From Prochlorococcus marinus str. MIT 1013 (lineage in GTDB: Bacteria > Cyanobacteriota > Cyanobacteriia > PCC-6307 > Cyanobiaceae), in contig NZ_CP114778.1 in NCBI RefSeq assembly GCF_027359395.1, forward strand, positions 1,240,001 to 1,304,000: 64,000 bases of DNA, written 5' to 3'. A model generated the notes under the pieces. That model searched no databases, was not told the DNA's origin, and saw only the letters and a program-made list of their open reading frames with translations. The position numbers were made by a program, and so were the translations under genes. This document shows positions 1 through 10,560 of this stretch, piece by piece (the first letter of the stretch is position 1; every line of letters starts with the position of its first letter).

Positions 1-191
1 GAGTTCGTGTCAGAAGTCAAGGCCTATCAGCCAGAATCGAATTACCCGCAAATGAAATAGATAAATTTATTCAGCTTATTGAAAGGAGTAAATTAGTTAA
101 ATATTTTTTATATTTAGGCTTTCATTCAATAAGTCTCGATCTAGAGGGGTTGGTTAGTGGAAAACTCACCAGAGACATAAAAACTACTTAA
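1..191 (+). CDS. larE: LarE-like ATP-dependent sulfur transferase, 3' end only
   Basis: This is the last 62 codons of a gene that enters from the left edge; the frame begins at base 3 and stops at TAA 189-191. The visible tail reads VRVRSQGLSARIEL at its start and FHSISLDLEGLVSGKL near its end. This matches the usual C-terminus of the PP-loop protein LarE, which has a strand with an R-V-R repeat, a helix and a final G-F/Y-x-x-x-x-L-D-L-x-G-x-x-S-G motif. LarE is a sacrificial sulfur transferase that modifies a nicotinate-derived cofactor; many cyanobacterial homologues are known only as PP-loop ATPases. The ATP-binding N-terminus lies outside the window, so the family call rests on the tail alone. 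Confidence 0.6.
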   Translation, partial: VRVRSQGLSARIELPANEIDKFIQLIERSKLVKYFLYLGFHSISLDLEGLVSGKLTRDIKTT

Positions 192-245
192 AAATAAACT
201 CTGATAATGAAAGGGTTGTTGATTTACTTTCACCATTAATTTTGA

Positions 246-713
246 TCAAGGCTGGCGATGCAAATTTTGAATTTCTGAAGGTATTTCTCTTGCGATATTT
301 TTAAATGAGAAGTTCTTAGCCAAAAACTCTTTAAAAAGTAACTTGCAAGCTTTTTCAGGCATCGTATGATCTCCACACGTGAATACATCTATAGCGGCAT
401 AACCAATCTCTGGCCAAGTATGTATTGAGATATGAGATTCAGCCAATAAAGCTAACCCCGTAACTCCCTGAGGCTTAAAACCATGTGTTACCAAATTTAT
501 AAGCGTTGCACCGGAAATTTTAGCTGATGATGTGATAGTTGTCCTTATAAAAGCTTCATCATTAAGCTTCGCATGATCACATTGATAAAGTTCAAGTATG
601 CAGTGCCTGCCAATATTCTCACGAGAATTTGTATGTAAGGTTTCTATGTCATTCGACTTGCAAGAGCCATGCCATCCAGGATTTGGATGTAATTCTGTAA
701 AAAAAGGTTCCAT
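246..713 (-). CDS. speD: S-adenosylmethionine decarboxylase proenzyme
   Basis: SpeD decarboxylates S-adenosylmethionine to supply aminopropyl groups for spermidine synthesis. The 155-residue protein has the family core [14 protein letters not shown]. Self-cleavage is expected between Glu92 and Ser93, which would turn Ser93 into the catalytic pyruvoyl group. A Cys in the FTCGDH motif near residue 113 and His98 are the other expected active-site residues. Bacterial SpeD is often nearer 120-140 residues, so this has a modest N-terminal extension. It starts at ATG 713 and lies 41 bp downstream of recF on the same strand. The assignment is secure. Confidence 0.93.
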   Translation of the reverse strand: MEPFFTELHPNPGWHGSCKSNDIETLHTNSRENIGRHCILELYQCDHAKLNDEAFIRTTITSSAKISGATLINLVTHGFKPQGVTGLALLAESHISIHTWPEIGYAAIDVFTCGDHTMPEKACKLLFKEFLAKNFSFKNIAREIPSEIQNLHRQP

Positions 714-754
714 ATCTATTTAAAAAGCATTCCCACAATAACCGACCAATAGTT

Positions 755-1855
755 TCAACAAAAGGAATCTAATTGCATTAATTGCGAGTTTCTTACCCAT
801 TCACCTTCAAATGATTCCAGATGTGTTGCACTTATTAAACATTGATGTTTTTGACCGACAGCATCTAAAAGCAATAATTGTCGTTTAGGATCCAGTTCAG
901 CCAAAACATCATCTAAAAGCAATATTGGAGATTTACCATACAAAGATTTGATTAACTCTAATTCCGCCAATTTCAAGGCCAAAACAATAGTTCTCTGTTG
1001 TCCAGCAGAACCAAAACGTCTAGCATCCACTCCATTTAATAAAAACTGAACATCATCACGATGAGGACCTACTCGACAATTACCCGTTATCTCTTCCTCA
1101 GATCTAATTTCTAAAAGTTGACGTTCAATACTCTCCCTCCAAAGTCTTTCACTTTCTTCACCCTCGAGTTTGCTACCAGGCAAATATAGAATATTTAGTT
1201 TTTCCTTACTGTTGCTTAAATGTTGTTGCCAACTTGCAGCAATAGGAAGTAGACGATTTAATATACGCCTCCTTCTTCGATGAATTCTTGTACTCACCAA
1301 GGCCATCTGCATATCAAAAGAATCTAATAAAATATTTTGATCCTTGTTCGATTCAAGATTTAAGTTACGCCATAGCTGACTTCTTTGTCTAAGCAATCTA
1401 GAAAACCTTCCCATTAAATCAGAATATATAGGCTCGAGTTGTTGAACGATTCTATCCAGCCAATTTCTTCTTAGAGATGGTTCCCCCCGAATTAATTCTA
1501 GATCAAGTGCGCTAAACCCTACACTTCTCATAGGCCCAATCAAATCAATTTGACGAGTTAAAAGTTTTTCATTTTTGTAGGCTTTTCTGCCACCTTTTCT
1601 ATTTATTTCTAAAGAAAGTTTTTGATCATCTTCAATCGTCGCAGTTAAACAAGCTTTATCTTGATCCCAATAAATCAAATCCTGATTTCGGTTTGATCGA
1701 TGAGAACGTAAACTAGATAAGAGCTCTACAGATTCAAGTAGATTAGATTTCCCAATTCCATTTGGCCCTATTACTATCAAACGATTTTCAGTAAACTCAA
1801 CCTGAAAACGTTGATAATTTCGAAAATAATTAAGTTCTAACTGGTGAAGTTGGAT
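755..1855 (-). CDS. recF: DNA replication and repair protein RecF
   Basis: RecF is an SMC-like ATPase that helps load RecA on gapped DNA. Walker A (GPNGIGKSN), the ABC signature region ([17 protein letters not shown]) and Walker B ([12 protein letters not shown]) are all present. The only TTG/ATG-type start, TTG 1780, would place Walker A at residue 5 and remove the first beta strands, which RecF always has. The frame upstream stays open and encodes [18 protein letters not shown], a typical RecF N-terminus, back to a TAA three codons earlier. The only initiator-like codon there is ATC at 1855-1853, giving 366 residues. I therefore place the start at 1855 and infer an AUC start codon. The product is certain; the start is an inference. 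Confidence 0.9.
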   Translation of the reverse strand: MQLHQLELNYFRNYQRFQVEFTENRLIVIGPNGIGKSNLLESVELLSSLRSHRSNRNQDLIYWDQDKACLTATIEDDQKLSLEINRKGGRKAYKNEKLLTRQIDLIGPMRSVGFSALDLELIRGEPSLRRNWLDRIVQQLEPIYSDLMGRFSRLLRQRSQLWRNLNLESNKDQNILLDSFDMQMALVSTRIHRRRRRILNRLLPIAASWQQHLSNSKEKLNILYLPGSKLEGEESERLWRESIERQLLEIRSEEEITGNCRVGPHRDDVQFLLNGVDARRFGSAGQQRTIVLALKLAELELIKSLYGKSPILLLDDVLAELDPKRQLLLLDAVGQKHQCLISATHLESFEGEWVRNSQLMQLDSFC

Positions 1856-1934
1856 GTTTCTTTATGGGATTTGTATGTAAGCTAATTTTAATAAGGTCTC
1901 AGTATTTGGCCTTTTTTAATAACAACCCTTTATT

Positions 1935-2008
1935 GGGCATGTAGCTCAGTTGGATAGAGCATCAGATTCCGGTTCTGAGAGTCGGGGGTTCGAGTCCCTC
2001 CATGCTCG
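1935..2008 (+). tRNA. tRNA-Arg (anticodon CCG)
   Basis: The cloverleaf folds fully. The acceptor stem is GGGCATG with CATGCTC (one G-U pair), followed by a D arm, the anticodon stem TCAGA/TCTGA around loop TTCCGGT, and the T arm GGGGG-TTCGAGT-CCCTC. The anticodon CCG reads Arg codon CGG. No 3' CCA is encoded. It lies between the divergently oriented recF and the convergent GNAT gene. Confidence 0.95.
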
Positions 2009-2022
2009 TAAAAATTAATTTT

Positions 2023-2475
2023 TCAAAATCTAAATCCCATTGTTTTGATCCCATTGGGATCTAATAAAAATCCATTTGCGTTTAAAGCTTTAAGTGAAAT
2101 ATTTGGAGCAGCAACAGAAATGCTACAGCCTGGCAACTCACGTCTAATGATTTCAATTGCTTTAAAAACTACAATAGACATGTATTTATCTTGTTGATCA
2201 CCGGGCTCGGCCACCAAATCCCACAGATTTGCATTTAAACCTTTATCACTAGTCACACGAACAAAACCTACAAGGTTCTCAGAAGTCTTTTGAAGGAGAG
2301 TTAAATAAAAATCACTACTTTTCAAGGCTAATTCCAACTTCCTTGGTTGATGAGTATCTTGATTACATCTTGATAGTAGCCTATTTATTTTTCGTACAGA
2401 AACAAACTCACTCCTAAGAAGGACAAAGCCCTCAGGAATTTGAGGAGATTTATTTAATGAATTTAATCCAAGCAT
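2023..2475 (-). CDS. GNAT-family N-acetyltransferase
   Basis: This is a 150-residue single-domain protein. The central strand (LVGFVRVTSDKGLNANLWDLVAEP) followed by a helix rich in basic and aliphatic residues, and the C-terminal SIKALNANGF-like segment (ISLKALNANGFLLD), fit the GNAT acetyl-CoA-binding fold. Plastid-related cyanobacterial Ycf52-type acetyltransferases have a similar size and layout. The substrate cannot be read from the sequence. The start ATG 2475 lies one base after the ppc stop, so it is probably co-transcribed with ppc and the upstream genes. Confidence 0.65.
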   Translation of the reverse strand: MLGLNSLNKSPQIPEGFVLLRSEFVSVRKINRLLSRCNQDTHQPRKLELALKSSDFYLTLLQKTSENLVGFVRVTSDKGLNANLWDLVAEPGDQQDKYMSIVVFKAIEIIRRELPGCSISVAAPNISLKALNANGFLLDPNGIKTMGFRF

Positions 2476-2476
2476 G

Positions 2477-5400
2477 TCATCCTGTGTTCCTCATCCCTGC
2501 AGCAATACCATTAATGGTCAACAAAGCTCCACGCAATAATTCACTACGGCTATATGTTCGTGAACTTTGAGAGGCGTCAACACTCAAATCCTCACTAATT
2601 GGTGGTTGACGATTCTGATCTCTTAATCGTTTCAGAAGAGCAACTTGTAAAAATCCTAAAGGGACAATAGTCCTATTTCTAAGGTTTACAGACAATTGCA
2701 AAGCAGGGTCTGCACTTAATAATTTTGATTTGTCAGTAATTTCTAGAATTAGTTTCTTGGTCAAACTATATTCACTTGAAATAATCTCAAAAATACGAGC
2801 AAAGGCATCTCGATTATCATCGCCACCTAAACTAACCATATAGTGATGGGCGACCTCCAAATCAACTTTTGAAAGAGTCATCTCTACTTTAGATATCAAC
2901 ATTCTAAAAAATGGCCATCTCTGATTCAACATTCGCAACATCTCCATCTGGTCGGGGTCTGTCTTAAGTTCAGTAGCCAAAGCCGTCCCAACCCCAAACC
3001 AACTTGGCAAGAGGAAACGACTCTGAGTCCAACCAAAGACCCATGGGATAGCACGAAGACTTGATAAGTCTTTTGCACCACTCTTTCTTCGAGCAGGGCG
3101 ACTAGAAATTTGTAACTTACTGATTTCCTCTATTGGAGTCACTACTTGAAAAAATTGAACCAATTCGGGGTTATCATGTACTAGAGCTCGGTAGTGCTCC
3201 CTTGAACGAGCTGCAAGTCTAGTCATTAATTCATTCCAATTTGGCGTAGCATCTAATTTATTTGTAACCAAGCTATTCTGAAGAACAGCTGTAGTAACAG
3301 TTTCAAGATTATAAAGAGCTAATTCAGGAAGACTATATTTTGATGCAAGGACCTCCCCTTGCTCGGTTATCTTAATTCGGCCCTGGATAGTACCACTCGG
3401 TTGAGCCAAAATCGCTTGATAGGCTGGTCCTCCTCCTCTACCTACAGACCCTCCTCTACCATGGAAAATGCGTAATGCTATTCCTTGTCTACTAGCAAGA
3501 TCTTGGAGTGCTATTTGGGCTTTATGAATTTCCCAATTACTTGAAAGGAAACCGGAATCCTTATTGCTATCAGAATATCCAAGCATGAGTTCCTGAAGTG
3601 GTTGAATTTTCTCACCTACTCTTGGAAGTAATTCACGATAAACATCTGTCTGGAGTAAGGACTCCATTACAGAAGGCGCACGTTGCAAATCCTCAACCGT
3701 TTCAAATAATGGAACAACGAGAAAATCAGCAGATCCTAAAGCTGGATCAATCAACCCAGACTCTTTAGCTAAAAGAAGAACTTCTAACAAATCAGATGCT
3801 GTATGACTCATTGAAATCACATATGAGCGACATATCCGAGTACCAAATTCTTTCTGAAGCCTATGAAGCATGTGAAAAACTGAGATAGTTTCTTGAGTAC
3901 TTTTAGACCACTCAAGCGCAGGTGGAATTAGTGGTCTCCGAGTTTGCAATTCCTTCATTAACCATGTAACTCGGCTTTCCTCATCCATTTCTCCATATGA
4001 CTTAGGTAAATCTAAATAACGAGTAAGTTCATCCAAAGCATCACTATGTCGTGTACTTTCTTGCCTAATATCTAAGCTGGCCAAAGAGAAGCCAAAGATA
4101 TGAACTTGATTCAACAAAGTATCTAGAGGTTCACATGTGAGATCTGTACTAACTAAACTATTTCTGATAAGCTCTAATTCATTCTTAAATTCATCTACAG
4201 ATCTATAGTGAAGAAACTCATCAAAACTATTATTTGTAGATATTAAAGGCTTTCCTTCTGGAGAGAATTGCCATCCAGCATCAGCCAACTGCTTATTACG
4301 TAGTTGAGTAAGCCTTAACCTCTCTAATGTATAGCTAAGTTTCAATCGATAAGGTTCCAGACGATATCTAGCAGCCCTTTCCTCATAGACCTCAGGGAAA
4401 CGAACTCTATCCATCTCTAATGATTCTAGCAAAGGAGAACTTACTTGACTCCATTGCATAGATATACTCAGTTGATCTCTTAGCTCTTGAACTGTTGCAA
4501 GATACCGATCCAACATTAATTGTCTTTGATAACACGCTGTTCTCCATGTGATTTCAGGCGTTACTGACGGGTTCCCATCACGATCTGAACCTACCCAAGA
4601 GCCAAATGTACAAAAAGCTTCATTAGGAATCTCTACATCTGGATAACTTGAAGCCAGGGCAGTAGTCAGTCTCCTTCTTAATTGAGGCATGGCATCAAAC
4701 AAAACCTGCTGAAAATAATGAAGCGCATAGTCAACCTCATCAAGAACAGTTGGTTTAAATTGATGAAGCTCATCAGTTCTCCACCAAAGTCTTATCTCCT
4801 CCTCTAATTGCAACCTAAATATTTCCTTTTCAGCTTCGGAAATTGAGTTATTAGATTGAAGTTGTTGTAAAAGAGTAGCTACTCTTCGTTGCTTGTGGCG
4901 AACAGTATGTCTAACTATTTCAGTTGGATGAGCTGTAAAAACAAGGCGTATATCCATTTCTCTCATCAAAGCATCAAGCTGTGCTGGAGGAACATTCAAA
5001 CGACGTAATCGCTCAAATAATTGTCTAAAAGTTGCTGGCGCAGTCTGACTAGCTAATGCAGGAGCAAATGGATCTATTTTGTAATTACTGTTCTCTAGAT
5101 TCTCTTTTTTCATACTGTTTAAATAACTATCTTCCTCTATACGTTGCTCAAGAATATTTACAAGCTGAAAATAAAGAGAGAAAGCCCGAGCCGCAGATAT
5201 CGCCTCCGCCAAGTCCATTTCCGTAATCAATTGGACAATTGCTTGCGAGGAATTATCTTGCTTTGAATTACTTGGGTCACTTAATTGTTTTAAACGCAAT
5301 AGTCTCTCTGTTTGATCAGGAGGACATTCACTTTTGAGAACTGTTTTCCAAAGATCTTCAACAAGTTCAAGCCTTTGCTGCAATAAATATCCAGGATCTT

Positions 5401-5497
5401 GATCATCAACACTTACTGTCGAGTGATTAGAGATATTTTCGTTAGGAGGATTTTTCAACATAAACATATTATGAGGCAGTTCTACCGACTTAGTCAC
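2477..5497 (-). CDS. ppc: Phosphoenolpyruvate carboxylase
   Basis: PEPC converts phosphoenolpyruvate and bicarbonate to oxaloacetate, the main anaplerotic reaction feeding the incomplete-type TCA cycle and amino-acid synthesis. The 1006-residue length is normal. Visible motifs are the catalytic His region [13 protein letters not shown] near residue 188, the Gly-rich loop [14 protein letters not shown] near 685, [12 protein letters not shown] near 635, and the invariant C-terminal MRNTG. The predicted start is GTG 5497, whose first base is the last base of the gshA TAG stop; an ATG 11 codons further in is an alternative. The overlap suggests translational coupling with gshA. Confidence 0.97.
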   Translation of the reverse strand: MTKSVELPHNMFMLKNPPNENISNHSTVSVDDQDPGYLLQQRLELVEDLWKTVLKSECPPDQTERLLRLKQLSDPSNSKQDNSSQAIVQLITEMDLAEAISAARAFSLYFQLVNILEQRIEEDSYLNSMKKENLENSNYKIDPFAPALASQTAPATFRQLFERLRRLNVPPAQLDALMREMDIRLVFTAHPTEIVRHTVRHKQRRVATLLQQLQSNNSISEAEKEIFRLQLEEEIRLWWRTDELHQFKPTVLDEVDYALHYFQQVLFDAMPQLRRRLTTALASSYPDVEIPNEAFCTFGSWVGSDRDGNPSVTPEITWRTACYQRQLMLDRYLATVQELRDQLSISMQWSQVSSPLLESLEMDRVRFPEVYEERAARYRLEPYRLKLSYTLERLRLTQLRNKQLADAGWQFSPEGKPLISTNNSFDEFLHYRSVDEFKNELELIRNSLVSTDLTCEPLDTLLNQVHIFGFSLASLDIRQESTRHSDALDELTRYLDLPKSYGEMDEESRVTWLMKELQTRRPLIPPALEWSKSTQETISVFHMLHRLQKEFGTRICRSYVISMSHTASDLLEVLLLAKESGLIDPALGSADFLVVPLFETVEDLQRAPSVMESLLQTDVYRELLPRVGEKIQPLQELMLGYSDSNKDSGFLSSNWEIHKAQIALQDLASRQGIALRIFHGRGGSVGRGGGPAYQAILAQPSGTIQGRIKITEQGEVLASKYSLPELALYNLETVTTAVLQNSLVTNKLDATPNWNELMTRLAARSREHYRALVHDNPELVQFFQVVTPIEEISKLQISSRPARRKSGAKDLSSLRAIPWVFGWTQSRFLLPSWFGVGTALATELKTDPDQMEMLRMLNQRWPFFRMLISKVEMTLSKVDLEVAHHYMVSLGGDDNRDAFARIFEIISSEYSLTKKLILEITDKSKLLSADPALQLSVNLRNRTIVPLGFLQVALLKRLRDQNRQPPISEDLSVDASQSSRTYSRSELLRGALLTINGIAAGMRNTG

Positions 5498-6636
5498 TAG
5501 TAGGTTGATTTCATTTGAAGGAAATTTGTCTCTTCTTGTTCCATTTCACTTATACCGTTCTGCAGCAAAGACTGAATTGATACACCCTTAGAATAAGAAT
5601 CAAGCCATATCATTGATTGATTTCCATTTACTAAAACAGATTCGATAGGTTGAAGTAACTCAAACATATTAAGCTCCTTAGCTAAAGGAGTTACATCTAA
5701 TAGAAGTTCTTTTATCCAATCACGGCAATTGATTTGTTTCCCATTTTTCCAATGAGATAAATTTGCATTAAGACTAGATTTAGCTGCAATCAAATCATTT
5801 TCATCTGCCATTAGAGCCAATTCTTGTTGCGTTTTAGAGCTTGCTTCAATTGGATCATATTTTTTTACATTGTTTTGAAGATTAATAATTCTGAGTTCTA
5901 GTAAAGCAGTTATGGCCAAAAGCAAATCAACACTACCGACCAAATCACATATCCTTAACTCTAATCGATTTAAAATATGTGGCCTATCTGGGCCATTAGG
6001 CCTTACTGATGTCCATAAATGTCTTTCATTTTGCATTTTGCCCTGACCTAGTTGCTCCTCAACCCATTTCACATAGTGTGTGTGATCCAAAAACATAGGA
6101 ACATTGGGAGGTGTTTTAGGGAATTGAACCCATCTTTGAGAATGGACCCCCGTTGCAGTACCTTCTAAAAAAGGAGAGCTAGCACTTAATGCAAGAAATA
6201 AAGAGGCTTCACATCTAACCAACCGAAGAGCAGAAAAAAGTAAGGACAAGTTTTCAATACCTAAATTAATATGAATACTTGCTGTTACAACATTTGTTCC
6301 ATAATTTTTTTCTATAAAGGAATGATATGAATTTTCTAAATCTGACCTTTCAAAAATTTTTGTATTTCCAAGACTTAGAGTACTACCTGGAAGAATTGTC
6401 AATTTTTTATAATCAAGCCATTTTCTAAGTTTTTGTCTTGGCAGCAAAAGTGCATGTTTTAAAACTGCATATCTTTGATCTGGAACAGTTATGTACTCAA
6501 GATTTCTTTGATCCGGTTCTTTAACAAAATCTGATAAATCTTCCGTAATAGCAGTTGCAACACCTACATTTTTACCGGCAAATGTGCCAGTAAAAAGCTC
6601 CACTTCAAACCCCTTTAAAAGCATAAAGTCGGTCAT
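5497..6636 (-). CDS. gshA: Glutamate-cysteine ligase, cyanobacterial type
   Basis: GshA catalyses the first step of glutathione synthesis, joining glutamate to cysteine with ATP. The 379-residue protein begins [13 protein letters not shown] and carries [13 protein letters not shown] and a conserved [15 protein letters not shown] segment, typical of the separate cyanobacterial glutamate-cysteine ligase group in the GCS2-related superfamily. ATG 6636 overlaps the trpE stop as ATGA, and its stop touches the ppc start, so it sits inside a tightly coupled trpE-gshA-ppc string. Assignment is by overall resemblance to the cyanobacterial family. Confidence 0.85.
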   Translation of the reverse strand: MTDFMLLKGFEVELFTGTFAGKNVGVATAITEDLSDFVKEPDQRNLEYITVPDQRYAVLKHALLLPRQKLRKWLDYKKLTILPGSTLSLGNTKIFERSDLENSYHSFIEKNYGTNVVTASIHINLGIENLSLLFSALRLVRCEASLFLALSASSPFLEGTATGVHSQRWVQFPKTPPNVPMFLDHTHYVKWVEEQLGQGKMQNERHLWTSVRPNGPDRPHILNRLELRICDLVGSVDLLLAITALLELRIINLQNNVKKYDPIEASSKTQQELALMADENDLIAAKSSLNANLSHWKNGKQINCRDWIKELLLDVTPLAKELNMFELLQPIESVLVNGNQSMIWLDSYSKGVSIQSLLQNGISEMEQEETNFLQMKSTY

Positions 6637-8153
6637 AAATCATGGGCTTCTAAGCAAGCTAAAGCAGTAAACATACCTTTCGCTTTATTTAAAGTTTCTT
6701 GATACTCATTAGAAGGTATGGAATCTGCAACGACCCCAGCCCCTGCTTGGACCTGAACAGTAAAATCATTTTTATTATTCCTTCTTACAACCATTGTTCT
6801 TATTGTAATAGCTGTATTCAGTGCTCCATTTAAATCAATAGAGCCATATACTCCAGAATAAGGGCCTCTACGTTGTTTTTCTAATTTATTGATGAGTTGC
6901 ATAGCTCTTATCTTTGGAGCCCCACTAACAGTTCCAGCAGGGAAAGAAGCAATTAATAAATCCCATATATCCTTTCTTTTTTCTAGAGTTCCCTCTACCT
7001 CACTGACTATGTGCATTACGTGCGAATATTTTTCTATGACCATTAATTCTTTTACAGAAACACTACCTGGAGTGCAAACTCGACCTAAATCATTTCGTCC
7101 TAAATCCACTAACATGACATGCTCTGCTCTTTCTTTAGGGTCTTTTAAAAGTTCTTTCTGTAGGATTGCATCTTCCAAATCATTTTGACCCCTGGGACGT
7201 GTACCTGCGATTGGTCTCAAACTTGCTTGAATTCCCTTATCTGTTTGCTGGGCCTTAACCATTACTTCTGGACTAGAACCAATAAGTTGCCAATCTCCAA
7301 AGTCAAAAAATGCCATGAATGGAGAGGGGTTTACCATCCGCAGGCTTCGATATAATTCAAAAGGTTTTTGTATAACAGTCGACTCCAATTTTTGACTAAT
7401 AACTAACTGAAAAATATCACCTTTCTTAATGAATTCTTTCGCGGATTTTACACTATCTTCAAATTCATTTCTTGATGTATTAGAAGTCATATCAATTGAT
7501 CTATTGCCTTTTTCATTCCACCTTAAAGACTTTATAGGCTTTAAAGGAGCAGCCATCAAATCTTGAAGTTCATTAATTTGTCCACAGGCAGTTATATAAG
7601 CATTTTCAGGAGACACTCCATCACTTAAATCTCCATATGCAACAGCAGTTATTAGACGTTTTACTTGATCAAAAATTAAAACTTTATCCATAAACATCCA
7701 AATACCATCTGGCAAGTCTTTATCTGATAATTGATAGGTAGGCACTGTGGGCTCAATCCATTGAATTAGTTCATACCCCCACATACCAAACAGTTGTCCT
7801 AGTTGTGGCAAGCCTGGCAAAGAGACAGATGAATAAGGAGCAAGCATTTTTCTGAGTATTTGAATTGGACTTCCATAGAACTTTTCTTGTTTTCCATTTC
7901 TCCAGCATCTAGTCAATTCATTACCTCTTACTATCGCCTTCCAGAGAGGATCAGATGCCACCACACTCCACCTACCAAGAGTTTCTCCGCCTTCTACTGA
8001 TTCAAGCAATACTCCTGGAGAACTATCGTTGCCAACTTTAAGCCATGTAGTGAGTGGGGTTTCTAAATCTGCTGGCCAACTTTTTGCCAAGGGAATATAG
8101 TTTGCCCCTCTGGAAGCTGATAAAAGAAATTGTTCCTTATCTAAACTAAGCAT
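6633..8153 (-). CDS. trpE: Anthranilate synthase component I
   Basis: TrpE converts chorismate to anthranilate, using ammonia from a glutaminase partner, as the first step of tryptophan synthesis. The C-terminal chorismate-binding domain shows RPIAGTRPRG, LRKD-like EHVMLVDLGRNDLGR, SHVMHIVSEVEG and FPAGTVSGAPKIRAM. The N-terminal regulatory domain has LESVEGGETLGRWS, close to the LLES Trp-feedback motif. I chose ATG 8153 (MLSLDKEQF); a longer frame would begin at TTG 8174, seven codons earlier, without a better ribosome site. PabB is the main alternative, but the feedback motif favours TrpE. Confidence 0.88.
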   Translation of the reverse strand: MLSLDKEQFLLSASRGANYIPLAKSWPADLETPLTTWLKVGNDSSPGVLLESVEGGETLGRWSVVASDPLWKAIVRGNELTRCWRNGKQEKFYGSPIQILRKMLAPYSSVSLPGLPQLGQLFGMWGYELIQWIEPTVPTYQLSDKDLPDGIWMFMDKVLIFDQVKRLITAVAYGDLSDGVSPENAYITACGQINELQDLMAAPLKPIKSLRWNEKGNRSIDMTSNTSRNEFEDSVKSAKEFIKKGDIFQLVISQKLESTVIQKPFELYRSLRMVNPSPFMAFFDFGDWQLIGSSPEVMVKAQQTDKGIQASLRPIAGTRPRGQNDLEDAILQKELLKDPKERAEHVMLVDLGRNDLGRVCTPGSVSVKELMVIEKYSHVMHIVSEVEGTLEKRKDIWDLLIASFPAGTVSGAPKIRAMQLINKLEKQRRGPYSGVYGSIDLNGALNTAITIRTMVVRRNNKNDFTVQVQAGAGVVADSIPSNEYQETLNKAKGMFTALACLEAHDL

Positions 8154-8214
8154 GACTGCATAATGGCAGCCCAATATATATATTTAAAGGGGGCAAAAGT
8201 AAAAATTGAATCAC

Positions 8215-8640
8215 TCATGCATCGTAAGTTTTTTTTCCGCTAAATTTCAAGCTTGCTGGATTTGGATTTTCTCCAATACGCCTATTATTATATCCTTCTT
8301 TTTGACGCCCTTCATTTGGCTTCTCCGAGAAAACACCATCTTTAGGGAAAAGTAATTCTCTATCTCCTCCAGGGTAAATTCTATAAATTTTACTTGTTTC
8401 TATTCTTGGCTTAAATCCTCTCAATTGAGTATTTAATGCAAAACACTGCTCTTTTCTAGCAAAGTACATAAGATTATCACCCTCATGCATTTCTGCAGCT
8501 CCTCCCGTTGGAAGTTCAAAGACCTCTGACGTTTTACTTGTCCAAGTAATTGCATATTTCTCTTCGGTTTCAGCCGAGTTTAATAGTCCACCAGTGCTAC
8601 CAATGTGTTTTGGAAGTGCTCCAGGTAATACTTCAGTCAT
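8215..8640 (-). CDS. psaD: Photosystem I reaction centre subunit II
   Basis: PsaD is a stromal-side extrinsic subunit of photosystem I that forms part of the ferredoxin docking site and steadies PsaC. The 141-residue sequence shows the standard blocks [38 protein letters not shown] and [14 protein letters not shown]. It begins at ATG 8640 after an A+T-rich leader holding a TATAAA-like -10 element. It is the first gene of a leftward run with trpE 61 bp downstream (from its ATG), so part of the psaD transcript may continue into amino-acid and carbon genes. Confidence 0.98.
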   Translation of the reverse strand: MTEVLPGALPKHIGSTGGLLNSAETEEKYAITWTSKTSEVFELPTGGAAEMHEGDNLMYFARKEQCFALNTQLRGFKPRIETSKIYRIYPGGDRELLFPKDGVFSEKPNEGRQKEGYNNRRIGENPNPASLKFSGKKTYDA

Positions 8641-8736
8641 GCTTTAAATTAAACCAACTTATTCTTTATATTTTTAAATTAGCACTTTATTTTGTGCCTT
8701 TTGACTCATTTCTCGTCAACTTCACACGCGTCAACA

Positions 8737-10128
8737 TTAATCCAGGAGATCAAGTTCTTTTAATTCAGAAATAGGAAAAAATATCGTCATTCCACTATCT
8801 CGCCTATTAGTAAGACGGCCACCAAGACTTTTTAAAAGCCTTTGCGTTGCGGCCTGACTAAGCTGCAAATTACCGGTAGATGGATTCCAACTGAGTACTG
8901 GCCCAATTTCTTCATTAGAAACATTTTCTGATACTCCATAGTTAGGTATTGAGGTGAGCTGGGTTAAAATTTGAAGCTTTAGTCTCTGCCCTGCTGGCCT
9001 TAATTTCAAAGTTAATTCTCCACCCGTTTGTAATCCACGACTATTGCGATCAATAAGACCGGTCAACATTAATTCAAGTCCTTCAGAATCACTCAAAACT
9101 TTAGGCAAATCAGGAGTTATATCAAGAATCAGTTTCAAGCCTTTTCTCTCTAACTGATTACTCCAGACGGGAGAAAGCATTGTGAGCATTTTGCCTAAAT
9201 CAGTTAAAGCTAAATTAGTTTGTTCAGGCTTGCTTCTTTCTAACTCCACTGCATTAAAAATCAAACCAAAACGATCAATTTGTTCTGTACATTCAATATC
9301 TATTTGCTTCAAACGGTTTTCAACAACTTTAGGCAAATCTTGCTTCCTAAGAAGAGATCTTATTAATGTTCTTATGGTTGCTAATGGAGTTCTGATTTCG
9401 TGCGTTAAAGCTTCAAGTAAGGAGATTTCACTATTTTTTGCACTTGATTTGTGATCATTAATTATGTTGTCTGGTAAAGTCTGAATATTTAAACTGGGTG
9501 CGATATCTGCGAGTCTTTGTGATAATAAAGGCCAAAATACCTTAGACAAATCATCATTTGTTTTAAGCTGTCCCATTTCTCCAAGAGCGTTTCTAAGATT
9601 ATTTGCTTGTTCAACATTTTCTGTGTTTAATCTGTTATCTAATAACGTCAAAAGATCACTCAATGTCTCAGGATCACTCCGCATTAATAGTTTTCTATCC
9701 TCAGATTCCCCTTCCAAAGCTAAAGCAATTTGAATTTCAGGAGTAATAACTATCAGCAATGGATCGTTTCCATCTTCCTCTAGAAGAGTCAAACGCTCAT
9801 AACCTGAGGAATCATCATGAAAATCCGGCGAAACTGATTGACTAGGAGGCAATATCCCAACAGAAGGATTGGTAAGATTTAACAAATCCTTTGGAGCCCA
9901 CACCCATCCTCGAAATTTATTAAGTAATTTCGGTTCGTACAGTGCAGGCAAAGGGGAAGACAACCACAAACCTCGAGTAAGGTTCATTGGTAGCAATATT
10001 TCTGATTGAAGAATATCAAGAGCGGCCCACCACATTCTTCTTCCTGCAGATTCACTACAAGTTGAATGGGGGACCCCCTTAGCCATCCTTTTTTGTAAAG
10101 CTTGAATGGTTACGAGAGACGAACTCAC
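8737..10128 (-). CDS. Soluble histidine kinase-like protein with degenerate ATPase domain
   Basis: The 463-residue protein has no membrane segment. An unrecognised N-terminal half is followed by a HisKA dimerisation box with phosphoacceptor His243 in LLEALTHEIRTPLATI. The C-terminal region lies where the HATPase domain should be, but the N box reads LTGLIDRNSRGL rather than NLLxNAxK, with Arg in place of the Mg-binding Asn. No clear DxGxG motif is present, and the G2 region reads SGMTIFFPIS. It may be a weak kinase, a phosphatase or a pseudokinase partner for a response regulator. The start is GTG 10128. It lies 96 bp upstream of psaD on the same strand. Confidence 0.75.
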   Translation of the reverse strand: MSSSLVTIQALQKRMAKGVPHSTCSESAGRRMWWAALDILQSEILLPMNLTRGLWLSSPLPALYEPKLLNKFRGWVWAPKDLLNLTNPSVGILPPSQSVSPDFHDDSSGYERLTLLEEDGNDPLLIVITPEIQIALALEGESEDRKLLMRSDPETLSDLLTLLDNRLNTENVEQANNLRNALGEMGQLKTNDDLSKVFWPLLSQRLADIAPSLNIQTLPDNIINDHKSSAKNSEISLLEALTHEIRTPLATIRTLIRSLLRKQDLPKVVENRLKQIDIECTEQIDRFGLIFNAVELERSKPEQTNLALTDLGKMLTMLSPVWSNQLERKGLKLILDITPDLPKVLSDSEGLELMLTGLIDRNSRGLQTGGELTLKLRPAGQRLKLQILTQLTSIPNYGVSENVSNEEIGPVLSWNPSTGNLQLSQAATQRLLKSLGGRLTNRRDSGMTIFFPISELKELDLLD

Positions 10129-10257
10129 AGAACCCTCCCAACCTTGCAGAAACCTTTAAATCCATCTATTTGATTTGGTTTTAATGGATGAAAAAGCATA
10201 AAAAGAAGTGTTTAGCTCGTGAGGTGCTTTAGCTGATATTATTTACTGAAATTGAAT

Positions 10258-10560
10258 TGAGAATTTCTCAATCAATCTATTGAAGAAGCCAAAGAAATTG
10301 TGTTTGAACAAATTAAAAATCAGGAGATTTGTTTACTCGAGAGAATCAGAAGAGCTAATCAAACGTTAATACATTAAAGTACATTTTAATTAAATCCGTG
10401 CTTGAGAAGAAAGTGAGGATTCCTTCCTTTACATTGATAGTCAAACTCAACCTCAAGATGTTATTTGCGAATTAATAGCACTAAGGCTCAAACTCTAATA
10501 CAACGAAATTAATACCCTTAATCAAAGATTTTTTCTAATTGATTGTCCACGTCTAGAGAC
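10258..10560 (+). pseudogene. Possible decayed small coding region in a gene-poor stretch
   Basis: The 393 bp between the kinase gene and rodA (10129-10521) hold no intact gene. On the plus strand two short open pieces without start codons lie in different frames. The first, 10261-10377, reads EFLNQSIEEAKEIVFE and onwards and is strongly helical. The second, 10406-10474, contains DSQTQPQDVICELIAL and ends in TAA, after which the frame continues with YNEINTLNQRFF. Protein-like composition, a frame change and internal stops suggest a gene in decay, but no family is recognised and chance cannot be excluded. Confidence 0.25.
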
